A stretch of DNA of 64,000 nt from Pristionchus mayeri. Its lineage: Eukaryota; Nematoda; Chromadorea; Rhabditida; Neodiplogasteridae. The DNA lies in the NCBI GenBank assembly GCA_036245805.1, contig BTRK01000001.1:21831087-21895086 (forward strand), given 5' to 3'. Shown here one piece after another: positions 11,043 to 28,345 of the stretch. The notes beneath the pieces are model-generated. The model was not told where the DNA came from and ran no database searches. It saw only the letters and a program-made list of their open reading frames with translations. Position 1 is the first letter of the stretch, and each line of letters starts with the position of its first letter. The position numbers were made by a program, and so were the translations under genes.

Positions 11043-11702
11043 CTAGATACGTATTACTGATGGGGGAAGGTCTTTTTGGGTGAGGGAAAGTATATGGGCA
11101 CGGAATACGTGTGCGGGGGAAAATACTATATCATAAGATAAACTATTCCAAACATTAATAGTTCTACTTACAACAGTGGAATGAGAACTTTTAATTAGAT
11201 AGGGAATCGAAAGCCGTAAAGGGTGTATTGAGCGAAGGTTATGAGAGATCGGTGAAACTCGGAATAAGAATGAATTATCTAGTTTATAATGCTCATGAAC
11301 ACAGTTATGGAGAAATAGTAGGTCTGATATGATCCTTTTTCGCTCTAATGTTGCTATCCCGAGATATTTAATTCTGTCGTAGTATTTAGTGGTGACACCG
11401 AGTTCGCATCTTCTAAACAATCTACGAGAAAAGTTTCTTTGCAATGATTCAAGCGTGTTGGTGAGACCAATAGCCGTAGGATTCCAAATGGGGCTGGCAT
11501 ACATTGCTAACGGTAAGATAAAAGCCTTGTAAGCTTTTAGGTATATTCGAGAATCGGAGCATCTAAATGATTTGAAAAGAACGTTAATCTTCGCGCGTAC
11601 TTTAGAATCAATTTTTTGGATATGGGCCATTTTAATTTTTTCAATGTTCGTTTTCATCAAATTGGTAAAGAATATAGATAATTTATCAACAAAACTATCA
11701 GG
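11043..11702 (-). pseudogene. Non-LTR retrotransposon reverse transcriptase, C-terminal fragment
   Basis: The minus-strand frame ending at 11043 gives about 205 residues. They match the region after the reverse transcriptase core of CR1/Jockey-type LINEs in character: LKAYKAFILPLAMYASPIWNP, a basic FSRRLFRR stretch, RRIISDLLFLHNC-type helices and TINVWNSLS near the end. The palm motifs (such as YxDD) are missing, and the sequence loses coding character above about 11702, so it is 5'-truncated, the usual product of incomplete reverse transcription. The MITE lies immediately downstream. Confidence 0.75.
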
Positions 11703-12688
11703 ATTCTCTATAATCCGCTAGCCCTTACTCGGAAGTTCATTGCCATCTTCTTACTGTTTATCACTCATCTCACCATGTTGCAATCTGCACAATTGCCCCT
11801 CTCGGGAATTGCCACGAATTGTTTATGTAAAGCGTGTCACAATGAATTCTACATATTGATTAATACGCATAACCAAAGGATCGTTCGACTTTTGGATCAA
11901 GTCAATAGATGATGTGGATTTAGTAGAGTGAATGTTTGGATTCAAAATGTTGATGCCAGCGGAAAAAAACAGCGAAAGCTTTTGCGAGCTCATAATACGG
12001 AAGTGGTTACCCAGTGGGAATTTCCCACTGGCAATACGAATCGATAGGTAGGTCATTCTCGGAACTATTCTACCGTATCTCGGACCGAGATCAGCATGGG
12101 ACTATCTACTTTCCACGATTCTGGAATCTGCTTCTGTATGATTTATGGTGAAATATCTCTACCTCTTTGATCTATATTTCTCCAATAGACGAGAGAGTGT
12201 GTTGATTGAAGAGGGCGGTGAGCAATCGGCTTATAGGAGTGTCTATGGGGGAAAAGTATCGATAGACTCCCCCTTCACTCAATCAAACAATCAATCGCCT
12301 ACTTGTATAACTCTCGACTGTTTACCCTTTCGAAACTTCTCGGGATGGACGCAATAGTCTCTCCCCTTTTCCTCCACTTCTCCTTTTTCACTGCATTCCA
12401 TTAGCCGCCAGTCCTCCTAACAGCTTATTACCTCTGCATGTTTCCCTCTTCCCTTCCTTCAGATTACCTTCTCTGACCTACTCTCCGCCCCTCCGTCGTC
12501 CCTTCTGAATCCTTCCTTTCGATCACATGTATTCATGAGTCAGATGCTCATTTATTGCCATCCTCTCTCCTCATCGTCTACTCTCATTCCATCCATCTTC
12601 CATCTCAATGTCTCACTTTTCCTCTCCCCATCATTTCTCTCCTTTTTTATCTGCAAATGTTTGCCCGTTCCAGTGAACTCTTCCTATA
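11703..12688. other. Upstream region of AMPK alpha; pyrimidine-rich, no other gene
   Basis: No exon is supported. From about 12350 to 12680 the plus strand is very pyrimidine-rich (runs of CTCTCC, TTCCTT), and an acceptor-like GTTCCAG ends at about 12672, about 16 nt before the AMPK start codon, which could be a trans-splice site. The small ORF at 11823-12056 (-) has no recognised domain. Confidence 0.4.
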
Positions 12689-18157
<5,469 letters not shown>

Positions 18158-20595
18158 ACAATCGTCCGATTATCCCTCGGGATACGGTATGCCCCAATCC
18201 CTTCATTTCCCATCCCTTTGTTCTTCCCCTCAGGAATCATTCCTCTTATCGAGTATTGATCCGATATTGTATTGGTTGGATACTGTACCACCCGCTAGGT
18301 GTACTGTATTCCCTCTGTACCATCGTTTTGAGAGTCTCTCCGTGAATCGTCCCCATTCGGGTCTTCTATATTCTACTTCTACTTCTAAGTAACTCTTTCC
18401 CTCCCCTAGTGTACAATTCCCCTTTGCCTGTGTACGGTAGCGTGTCCATATCGACTTAGCGATCCTTTGTTATTTTGACTAGATGAGATACCATAGAATG
18501 CACCATAATATGCCCATTAGACAGCTCCCTCCTTCGTTAGCATCTTATCGAGGATTTGTTGAGCTGCACTTGACTTCTTCAGTTTGCTATTTTGAATTCA
18601 GAAGTTGTCGTCTGTATTTCAGTCCTTTCGCACTTTGCTCGTTTGTTTTCGTTGTCCAAAGTCTATCCCTCCACTTCTCACTCTAATCTCTACTTCGTAT
18701 TATGCTCTCTTCATGTTTTATAGTTGTAAATGTAGTTGTAGTGAGGGCAACTTCCAGTTCTCGATACCTAACCGCCCGATCTAGCAGACTACCGTATCTC
18801 CCTCTGGAATATGGTAGTCATAATGTACATACTTCGATCGATCACCCCTCCCCATGTCTTCAATTCGAGTTATTATCTTTCTCAGTAATCTGACAGCTGT
18901 AAGTATAAAATGGATACTTGGATGAAATAAGAGTAAACGGATTCCATTGTGATTGGAGTAAATCTGGCAAGAAGAGAGGGGGGGGGGGGAAGGACAAGGA
19001 CAGAGAAGGGCACTTGTCACATCATTATGATTGCATAAGGATCGGGAGGATAAAGGGAGGAAACTGTAAAGTGGAAGGAGTGAGAAGAAGGGGAAGAACG
19101 AAGCCGCTTCCTGATTCACACCCTCGAGATGGAGAAGGATCGAAGCATGCTTTATGATGGAGGGAGCCCTCGATTTACAGTCCATTTAGGGGGCACTTAG
19201 CTCCGCCCCTCGTTATAGGGGGAGAGGTTTACTATCAGTGCCCTCTTTTGTCCCATCTTGCTTCTTTCTCCATCAGTCTAGTGATAACGGGTTCATATTG
19301 ATTGGTATTGGTATCGATCGAAAAGTGTTTTTATCGATTGTCCTTTAATTATAAGCTATTAATATGTTGACCTTTCGCGCTCTACCAATAATGGTGTGCA
19401 AATTTATTAATAGTTTCAAAGTGTAGTGATAAAAAATGGTATATCTGTGGAAGTCTTCATAATGATTCTCAATCATTCCTCACCCACTGCCTTCCTCCCT
19501 CCGTTCCACACCTCACTGTTCCCCCCTCTGGTCTTCTCTTCACTCTGCTTTTCTCCCCTCCAGTTGACCCTTCCCTTAATCCTCTCAGACAAACACTCAT
19601 ATCACTGCTCGATTCCCCTCTGACAACAATGAGAATGCCCTTGTTGAAGCACGAGAGAGTTGAGTGGGAACAACATTGACATCTTGTTGAGAGGAAGCAA
19701 TCAAATCCCCTTGATAGCCCATTGGTTAGACTCCTTTAATTTCGATTTTTAAACATGCCACTGACTGCCCCGTTCACATCGTTTATCGAGTATCGGCCGC
19801 TCTTTCTCTTCGGTGTCTCCAAAGAGAAGAAGAAGGACGTCGATGAGATCGGGTGTGTAGTGAGGAATGGTCTAAGATGTTAGCCAGTCTGGCTTCCGGT
19901 CGGAATTCGTTTGTCTCTCTTTCGGTACGAGAGAGAGTGGCTGGTTCTCACCAAGTGGTCGATGGGAGTCGCACGAGGTACCATACCCATAGGGGATATC
20001 GAGAGGAGGGAAGAGACCGGGGGCTACTCCCTCTCCTTCCTCCTCCTCTACCACCTCCTCACTCATTCAGTCTGCTTCAGTCGTGATCAGCCATTCTTCT
20101 TCCTTCTCTCTCTTATCTCCACTCTTGTATCATCTCGTCCTTCCCTCGTTTCTTTTATTATCTTACGCGTTCGTCTCCAAGTACTCATAAATGAATCGGC
20201 CTCTTTGTATCTCCACCCTTCTCTTCTCCCTTCTGAGGGAATCCATTTATGATCCTTCTATCCTGGCGCCACTCATTCCCTCCCTCGACTAATGCCCATT
20301 TTCCACCTGCGAAATGTTCCTTCCGGTTGTCTGTTCACTCGAAGTCGTTCCCAGTCTGTCTCATCCTCGCTTCTTCCTCCATTCTCCACTACTTTTGTCT
20401 CCATTCCATCCCTCATCTGTCCTTTCCGCCCTCTGTTTCATTCCGCATATCACATTCATCCGTCGCCACTGATTCATGCCTCGGGAGAGGACAGGGCATT
20501 GAGGTTACTGTCCCCGCCCTCTCCCCTCTCCCCTCTCCCCCTCTCTCCCCCCCTCCTCCTCCCCTCACCCTCTCTCTCCCAATCAGTCTCTCCTC
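18158..20595. other. Intergenic region between AMPK alpha and glypican; low-complexity tracts
   Basis: No gene could be supported. The AMPK 3' UTR presumably occupies the first few hundred bases. There is an 11-G run at about 18980 and long CT-rich tracts at 19480-19620, 20020-20160 and 20505-20590. An ATG-led frame at about 19755-19870 and a second stretch near 19900-19985 look protein-like for 30-40 residues each, but I could not connect them or recognise a family. Confidence 0.4.
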
Positions 20596-20603
20596 GATTG
20601 CAG
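20596..20603 (+). promoter_or_regulatory. Probable trans-splice (or 5'-UTR intron) acceptor of the glypican mRNA
   Basis: A long pyrimidine tract (about 20505-20592) ends in GATTGCAG, followed by two bases and then the ATG at 20606. A 3' splice site this close to a start codon is typical of nematode genes that receive a spliced leader. A conventional 5'-UTR intron would look the same. Confidence 0.55.
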
Positions 20604-20605
20604 GG

Positions 20606-23600
20606 ATGAGACTGCTCCGGCTACTCTTCATAATCATTATATCATCAACATTATCGATCGAAGGGTGTCGTCCGTCAGGTGAGTCTTGACCTACCATGTC
20701 CATCACTGTCCCTCTGGGTTCTTCCGTTCTCTCATTTGTCGGCACACGCAAAAAGTGCTTGGGTCTATTCATGCTGGGTCTCATTCCAACCTGTCCCTCT
20801 TTCTCTTCTTTCAATCGACCGCTTTTTATGCGGTGGCTAATGAGGCGATGCATAATTACCGTAACCATACCGTATTCCAGACTGTGGATCGAATCGATCG
20901 GGCTGCTGTGGTAACTCTAGTGAATGGAAGGCAACTACAAGGAGGGCATACGAAGGAAAAATCCAAGAGAGGGCGAAACATTTGAGAGGATCACTGAAGA
21001 TTTCCATCGAGACATTCAAGAGTGAGTTCCTTCTCCTTCTCTTGTTCAGTCGCCTCTCTCTCGTCTGTCACTCAATCGGGCTTATCTCGTATTAGATACT
21101 GGAAGGAGTCAAAAGGTGCCCGAATAGGTAGATTGATTGCTGAGAGAGTGATCGTATCTCTCCCTCCATCGACAGAGAGGGAGAGAATCATTCCTTCTCT
21201 CGCAATGCTTCATCCCAAGGGGATTAGAAGGGGTCACAGGTGGTTTTCATCAGCTGAGAGTGGGGGATCTTCTCCATCCAATCTATACCTATATATAAAG
21301 ATCACTGTCCGTCTGTCCGTCTGTCCGGATTGCGAAACGATTACGAAATGGGGAGGGAGAGAGAATCAACAAGTTGCGAAATGAGTGATTACGAAACCTA
21401 GATACTCCGCTAGGACGGCCCCCCCGCCGAAGGCGGGGGACAGCCGGACTAGTCAATCAATAATAGATCATCTCTCCTCTTCCATCGTTCGTTCTCATCG
21501 TCATCTCGATTCGCTCTTCTCTACAACCTACGGGACATTCTATGAGAAACACACGAAGGTAGGCTCTCTTCCTCCTTTGTCGCCTTCTTCTAAAGGCCAC
21601 TCCACTCCTTCCTCCTTTGCACTGCCATATGCCCCCGTGTTGAGTCATTTCTCTCGAGGGGAACGAATCAATCGATAATTTCTCTCTCAGATCTTCGCCG
21701 ATCTCTTCTCGGATCTCCGCAGTGAATCTCTCAACGACGAGGTCTCCATCTCAGATGTCGTCATTCCCTTCTATCGACGACTCTTTCGTGTAGTCTTCTC
21801 CCTGTTCAATCCCATGGTCAGTTATTCAAACTCTCTTACATATCGATTGCATTTAAAAACGATTTCTTCATGTGGTTGTTTCCTATTTGAATCCTGCTCT
21901 CAATGGGATCTCTCTTGCCCTGGAGGAATAATGGTGGCGTGACCTACCTTGAACCGTATCTTTCCTGATCTCCCCTGTCGTCTCTCGCTCTGAATCCCTT
22001 CGAACCCTGCAATTAGTACTCAGTTATGCATGGGGCGGAACGAGAGAAGGCACAAAGGTGTGATTAGTCCCTCCACTAATCAGCCCCTGCCCAATTAAGG
22101 GAGTTCGCACCTCTCTCGAGGTGCGCCCCGTGAAGTGGAAGAGATTGGCTAATGATGATGCAATTGCAGCAGTTCGTAGGAGTGGATGAGGCAGATTGCA
22201 TGGGATTGGCCATGGATGAAGTTGCCCCCTTCGGAGACATACCCAAGAGATCCATCGTCCATTTAGAGAGAACTCTGCAGGTACAGTAAAGGAAGAGAAA
22301 ACGGAAGAACTAATCGATTATTCTCCTCAGGGTTGGAGACAACTCATTCTCGCACTCCAGACGACCTATGACGCACTGGATAAGTTCACTAATGTGAGTT
22401 GAAGGAAGAAGAGATATGAAAGATCGATCTTCCCTTTCAGGCTACCCTCTCCCCTATGTGCATCGATGCACTCACTAAAATGACCGTGTGCCCTTCTTGT
22501 GAATCGGAGACCCCCATGAAGGTAAGAGATGAGGGATCAGCTCAGAGATCACAGATAAATTGCAGGCTTGTCGTGCAACATGCGAGTCAACTCTCTCCTC
22601 GTGTCTCTCTGATTGGCAATCTCTCGATGGACAGTGGAACACCCTCGTGGGTACGTGTTCGCCTTCTCTTTCTCTGTTCCTCTCCCTTCTCATCACTCTT
22701 TCTTCTTCTCTGCCCTCTTCTCTCCAATGTCCATCTGCATTCCCTCTCTCTCATCAATCTCCGCTTCTTCCTTCGTTCCTTCACCTGCTCTTCTCTTTGA
22801 TCTCCCGCTTCTTCTCTCAATCCCGTAATATTTGTCCGGTCCTGCCCTAAAAACGTCTGTTGGCATCGATAAACAAGAGACGCGCGGTAGCTGAGAAGGG
22901 TCACTTATACATCTGATTGCGGCCATTGACACTCCCTAAAAGGGGAAATTAAGCTAAGATTGAGAGAAGGGAAGCGCGTTCTCTTCATTCCCCATTCTAT
23001 CTCACTTTCTCTGCCCAATGAGTGAACATGGTACTCATTGTCCATTCTGCTCATTCTCGATTCCTTCGATTGGCAGCTGATGGATTGCCATTCCTCCATT
23101 GTATCTAATCCATGGGGACTCCCTCTCGATCTCCAATAATCTCACACTTTGGTATTGCGTCTCAGCGGGGGATTGATAGGTGCATGAGAGAAGAGAAGGA
23201 AAGAGAAGGGGGAAGGGGCACGGAAGGACTGCGTTAGTTAGGACACTCATTGTAAAGGAGACGCCGCTACCAGATCCCTTAGCTGCCGGTTCACATTACG
23301 TCATGGGAAGGGGTAGATCAAAGAGCGTATATATTCACAATGCGAATCACGTTGTTCTCTTCAATTTCTCGGAATATTCAATCAATTGTTATCTTCAATT
23401 TTCGTATCTAGTTTACACTATTCTCTTTGGGCGTTATATTTTGACTGAGTCTAGAATGATTACAACTAGCACAAAGCAACAAATCGAATATGGATATGAT
23501 TGTAGGTTGGCTCCGTCGTCTCTCTCTCCGTCTCCGTGAGGCGTACTCTCTCTCTGCCACTCTCGATGCCCTTCCTGCAATGATCTCCGAGGCGATCATG

Positions 23601-25021
23601 CACTTCCAGGAGAGAGGAGACGCCATCTCCAACAAGGTTTGCTATTCTTGTTAAGCCCTATATATTCAACCGTATCCCCATAATGCATCGTCCTTCTGGC
23701 GACCGTATAACTATCAATATGTCTGTCTGTGGGTGGATGACCCTACGGAGTAAGTGAGGCGGGTCTAATCCGATCCTTCTCCTTTGCCCCTTCTCCTCTT
23801 CTTCTCTCAATCCTCCTGTCCGCAGGTGGTAATACCTCCTCATTAGTTGACTTCCTTCCTCTACCAGACAGGGGATGGTTCCAATCCAAGGGGGGAACGA
23901 CCTTCTCTCTCTCTCGCTATCAATGTGTTCGCTAGTTGCGCAATCCGTGTCGATGGATATCAGAGGGAAGGAAGGGAAGGGCATCCAATCGAGTGATTCA
24001 TCCAATTATTGCAGGTGGCAGCCAAGTGTTTCATGACTGAGGAGAGACTGAGGAGGATGCTGAGGGAGAATGGAGGGAGGAGATGGAAGAGATCGATTGG
24101 AGAGGAAGGGAAGAGACTCTCTCTCAGACAGATCACTGTAGAGGCAGAGAGCCATCAGAGAGCAACCATCAGAATGGTCGAGCACCTATTCGAGAAGGTG
24201 AGGCAGCATTTCACTTTTCGAATTTAGTTGAGCAAAAACAAAAATTTTCTCACTGATTCGATCAATTTATGGCACATCTACTAGATAATTTACCCCTGGC
24301 TTTGTATTGATTAAAACAATTTGGAATGCGAAGATGATCAAAAAAAATTGTTTTCAGCTCGGTTCGATGCGTGGATTCTTCAGCAGCCTCCACAAGGATG
24401 TATGTGCCATGGACAAAGTGTCTGCTGAACACGGTGAGATACTCATCTTACCGACATCTACGGTGTCCACGTTATTCATCCTTATTGATTAACTGATTGC
24501 AGGGGAGAAGTGCTGGGATAACTCAGGAGAGGTGCTGCGCCCATTGAAGAGAGAGAGTGATTCTCTCTCTTCATCCTTCGTGCACGAGGGAGTTCGTTTC
24601 GGTCTTCTCTCCTTCCGCATCGCCACTTTCATCTATGGGAAGAACTACACGGGATACACCATCGAAGGAAGTGGAAGCATCATCGACGATGAGGATTATG
24701 TATGTTTATACTTCATTTATCCTCATTATTCGAACAATGAAAAAATCTTTGGAAATACCAATATGTGCTTCATTCATTCTATACATCATTTCCACAGCAG
24801 AGTATTTTGAGAATCTGCCCTATCTAACTCCAACTTTTGCTGCCTCATCTTAATCTGTTCCATTATAGTGGGAGTCCTCTGGCGACGATGTCTCTATCCT
24901 TCAACTGGATCGTCCCTCTCAACCGGACATCAAAGTGCATCCTCCCTCTCGAGCATCGAGTGCCCATTCGATACTATCACTCGCGCCCCTCGTACTCGTT
25001 TTGACCTACCTCCTCCGGTAG
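20606..25021 (+). CDS. Glypican, GPI-anchored heparan sulfate proteoglycan core protein (complete, 503 aa)
   Basis: Cell-surface proteoglycan that modulates Wnt, BMP or Hedgehog ligands in this family. Exons: 20606-20678, 20881-21021, 21467-21558, 21691-21816, 22170-22280, 22331-22393, 22441-22521, 22566-22650, 23506-23636, 24015-24197, 24358-24433, 24503-24699, 24869-25021 (1512 nt, phases agree). Residues 1-20 are a signal peptide rich in L and I. The cysteine-rich globular core has CGSNRSGCC near 26, FADLFSDLR, and the diagnostic CIDALTKMTVCPSC region (about 210-225) followed by ACRATCESTLSSCL. A basic GGRRWKR at 321-327 resembles the furin site of glypicans. GEKCWDN begins exon 12. Glycosaminoglycan attachment is suggested by acidic EGSGSIIDDED (S444) and SSGDD (S457). 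The last 20 residues are hydrophobic, fitting a GPI signal. Which glypican subfamily it belongs to is not decided. Intron 2 holds a Helitron. Confidence 0.92.
21282..21452 (+). mobile_element. 171-bp non-autonomous Helitron in glypican intron 2
   Basis: The 5' end is TCTATACCTATATATAAAG directly after an A, followed by a repeated GTCCGTCT. The 3' end is a 19-nt hairpin (CCCCCGCC-GAA-GGCGGGGG, 21421-21439), ten bases, then CTAG before a T. This A|TC...CTAG|T architecture with a subterminal hairpin is diagnostic of Helitrons. No coding sequence is carried. It ends 14 nt before the acceptor of exon 3. Confidence 0.88.
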
Positions 25022-25431
25022 AACTACAGTACTTTCCTGCAGGACTCAGTAGGCAATAGAGTAGAGTATCGAATAGTATCTATGTGTGCGCACTTAAGTC
25101 ATTATTTGTGATATTGTCTATTAATGATCGGGTAGATCAATCTCAACAGTACCTATTACGAGTATTCCGCTATCACCTTCGGGTTAATATTTTGTAAATA
25201 ATAATTGTTTGTTCTTGCCCATGTAATACTTCAAAGAAGCGTTTCAAAGAAACGAAAGTTAAAATATTTTAATTTATCGTCTACATTTCCGAACACGACA
25301 GAATGGATGGGGTATCACAAGAAAGAGGAAGATAGTCAGAGAAAGATACTGTGGGAGTCTACGAAGATCAAGGTATTGGAAAGTGGGAGCAATCAACCCG
25401 AATGGACCCGTGAGAATCACTGGAAGATCTT
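25022..25431. other. Convergent 3' flanks of glypican and stomatin
   Basis: The 410 bp between the two stop codons hold both 3' UTRs. There is no exon and no recognisable repeat. Several AT-rich blocks occur (25190-25215, 25255-25275), but I did not find a convincing AATAAA for either gene. Confidence 0.5.
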
Positions 25432-28345
25432 CTAACTTTTCCACGAGAGTGGTTTCCCCCCTTTGTCTGCGAATATCCCCACTAGTTTCTTCCCGATCTC
25501 AGCAGGGAAGGGAATGACCAGCGTGTGGTTCTTAGTCACGGAGATTCGAGAAAGAGTCTGCAGATATCGAAGATTCACTGAGTGACGATTCGAGCAGAGA
25601 GTCTCTGCTGCCTCGCGCAGGTTCCTGAGAGGGAATCCATTATATGGATATTCGAAGTGGGAAAGACATCTCTGTAGCATTTGCAGGGCTTTTCTAATTG
25701 AGTAATGCAATGGAGAGCATCTCTATCTCTAACCGTTCTTGCAAATTCATAGCAGTCTCACTTGCTAGCGAGCATTTCTCCATCGGCGGCGATCACTCGT
25801 GCTCTTGCATCTCTGGCTGCTTCTGCCTCTGCTGCCATCGATTTGAGGAGGATATTGGGGAGACGAATGTCCTTGATCTCCACTCGCTCCACCTGAGATG
25901 AAGACAAATGAGATGGGATGAAGGGAAGTAAGAGATCATCTGCCATGTTTCAACTACTCGCAGAAAATTACATTAGGTTTGCGAGTGTTTTATAAAGTGT
26001 GCATATATTAGGTAGAAATTTTAGATATTCCAAGAAGTAGCATTTTTTCAAACAAAGAAAAATAATAAAGTGTGTACCTTGACTCCCCAAGGGTCGGTTC
26101 CCTCATCGAGTACCTTCTCAGTGATCTGCAATGCTTTCCTCCCTTCCTGATTCCCTGCACTCTCGTCCATTTCCCATCCTCTTCCCCCTCTAGATTCATC
26201 TCCCGTGTTTCTTTCACTCCTCTCAACAACTGTCAATGCACACATCCTTCAATTCTCCTGCTTTGATCTCTCCTTCTCTTCCTTCAATTCCTCACTCTTT
26301 TGACTGAACGGAAGAATAGTAGTTACTAATTGAGATGAGAAGAGTGATTGATAGAGAATAGAAAGGAACAATTGAGGAATCCCGATATGATTCCTCACCG
26401 AAGCGATTGCATCTCTCTCGGAGAGCATCTCGGACAGAGTTTTCGTTCCCAGCACATTGCGGAGAGTCGTCTGGGCTAGCAACCTCCAATTATTGATCGA
26501 AATTGATTAATTTTCTGATTATTGACTAATTACCTAGTGGAGAATTGAGCGTCATTCACATTCGTCACTGATATGATTGGATTGTTGATGCGGAAGAAGA
26601 TCACAGCCTGAATCGGATCGATGGCTAACAATACTGTAGCCGGGAGTACCTCGACGGATACGGTAACTGAATCCCTTGAGAGAATCTCCTGAGGAGGGAC
26701 GTCGAAAGAGAGGACACGCAGATCAACCTGAATGGGAGAAGTGAGGGATAAGATTTCCATTGAAGAAACTAGGGAGTTTCCTTCTAGATCACTGCTTCAC
26801 TGAGCATCCCTTCCCATCTTTCACTCTTTTGAGAGGGAAGCTCAGTTACGAGAATGGTACGATATTCCGAAAAGGGAAACGTGCCCTGGATGGGGGCAAA
26901 ACGGTCCCCAGAGAGGGGAAGAATAGGGGAAGTGATGAATGGAGTGAGAGATTGAGGGAGGAGCAGCCCCCTTATGGCATGGAGATGATGAGAGATTTAG
27001 AGATGTTTTGCATCCTGGCATATCGGAGATGCGCATGGGAAGGAACGGAAGGACATGGTTCCAGAATGGGGACTGTTATGGAGAGAGAGTAAAGAATGTG
27101 GGACTGTTGAATTAATCCACTCCTTCCATTGTCAGAGGGAGGAAGGGACTCACAGTCTTGTAAGTATCGATGCAAGGCATGACGAGGAAGAGACCGGGTC
27201 CCTTCGTGCCCATCGGAAGACGAGTTCGATGAAGACGACCCAGACGGAACATCACTGCACGCTCGTACTCCCTGGAAAGGATTCGTTCACTCGATTCAAA
27301 TCTGAAGATATGCATCAATGGGTACTGACTAGACTGAGAATACGACAACAAATAGAATACAATCTGTATAGAATTGACTGACTTGCACACTTTGATGCAG
27401 AAGCAGAGTGACCAAGGGAAGAAGATGATCATGAGGATGATCGAACAGACGAACATCACGTGCGAGATGAATGGAGAGGGTTCCTGAGAGGGAGAGATTG
27501 GGAGATCAAAGATCAATCCCTCACCCTCTCGTCTCTGAGCATATGTCTCGTTCGGATGAGCCAACTTTGAGATCGAGCTCGCATCGGAATCTTCTCGATG
27601 ACATCCTCAAATTATTTGAAAAATTAATAGTACTCGATTATTTATGTGCAGTGGCCATTAAAGAAGTTTCTAGGATGTTTTGAGGAAGGAAAAAGTAACC
27701 CTGAGGGTGGAAAATGGAGAGTGTTGCTTCTGAATGGAGATGGAAGTGGATGAATCTACGGAAAGATAGTAGACCATTCGAGTGCGAAAAAGGGATGGGA
27801 ATGGGCTAAGGAAGGGAAGATTGGAGAGCAGTTCCCCACTACGATTCCTCCCCTCCACTTCACATGGTACTCGATTATTCCCATTGAGACATCACTCGAG
27901 GAGTTTTCCATCCAAGAATAGGGAAGAGTATCAGTGGTATTGAAAGAAGATGAATTAAAAAGGAAGACGTTCCTATCGGGGACTAGACTCGATTGCAGTG
28001 ACTGAATGAGGAGGAGGAAATGAGTGTGAGAAAGTGAGAATTTGGAGAGGGAAAATGGCATGGATAACGAACTCTCTCGTGTGGAGGTCTCTCGAAGTCA
28101 GCGATGTGACAGTCGAATATAGTGGGAACTTGTAGTCGATTGGGGTCGATGGGTGGAGTGAGAGTCTTCTCGGAAGAGGATCTCCTACTCTCACTCCGAA
28201 GGGAATCCACGTCGACGGACGTCGTCTGAGTGGTGTACTCTGACTGAAGAGTGTGCGTCCTCCTCATCAATCGCTGACGTCGATCTGCTGTAGACAACGA
28301 CGAGATCGTCGAGGTCTTGTGGGAAGGAGGAGGAGGGATGGACAT
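25432..28345 (-). CDS. Stomatin/MEC-2-like band-7 (PHB) membrane protein (complete, 366 aa)
   Basis: Membrane-hairpin scaffold that binds cholesterol and regulates ion channels in this family. Minus-strand exons: 28073-28345, 27383-27483, 27154-27271, 26650-26727, 26534-26607, 26399-26483, 26078-26125, 25762-25892, 25432-25624 (1101 nt, phases agree). Residues 1-91 are a serine- and basic-rich cytosolic tail. A hydrophobic hairpin at about 100-124 ends in CIKVCK, followed by [13 protein letters not shown], the start of the PHB domain. The domain continues with [43 protein letters not shown] and [21 protein letters not shown], and the C-terminus has NLRYLQTL. The intron at 26608-26649 is only 42 nt, in frame and stop-free. 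The exon-1 donor is GTTCGT. The ATG lies one base after a TAG acceptor, suggesting trans-splicing. Which stomatin paralogue it is remains open. Confidence 0.93.

Noticed and set aside
20249..20868. ORFs of 105-151 residues on both strands upstream of glypican
   Set aside because: They come from the CT-rich tract (poly S/P/L on one strand, E/R/G on the other) and overlap the glypican start region.
22456..22904. Long overlapping ORFs on both strands in the glypican region
   Set aside because: Shadows of exons 7-8 and of the pyrimidine-rich intron after 22650.
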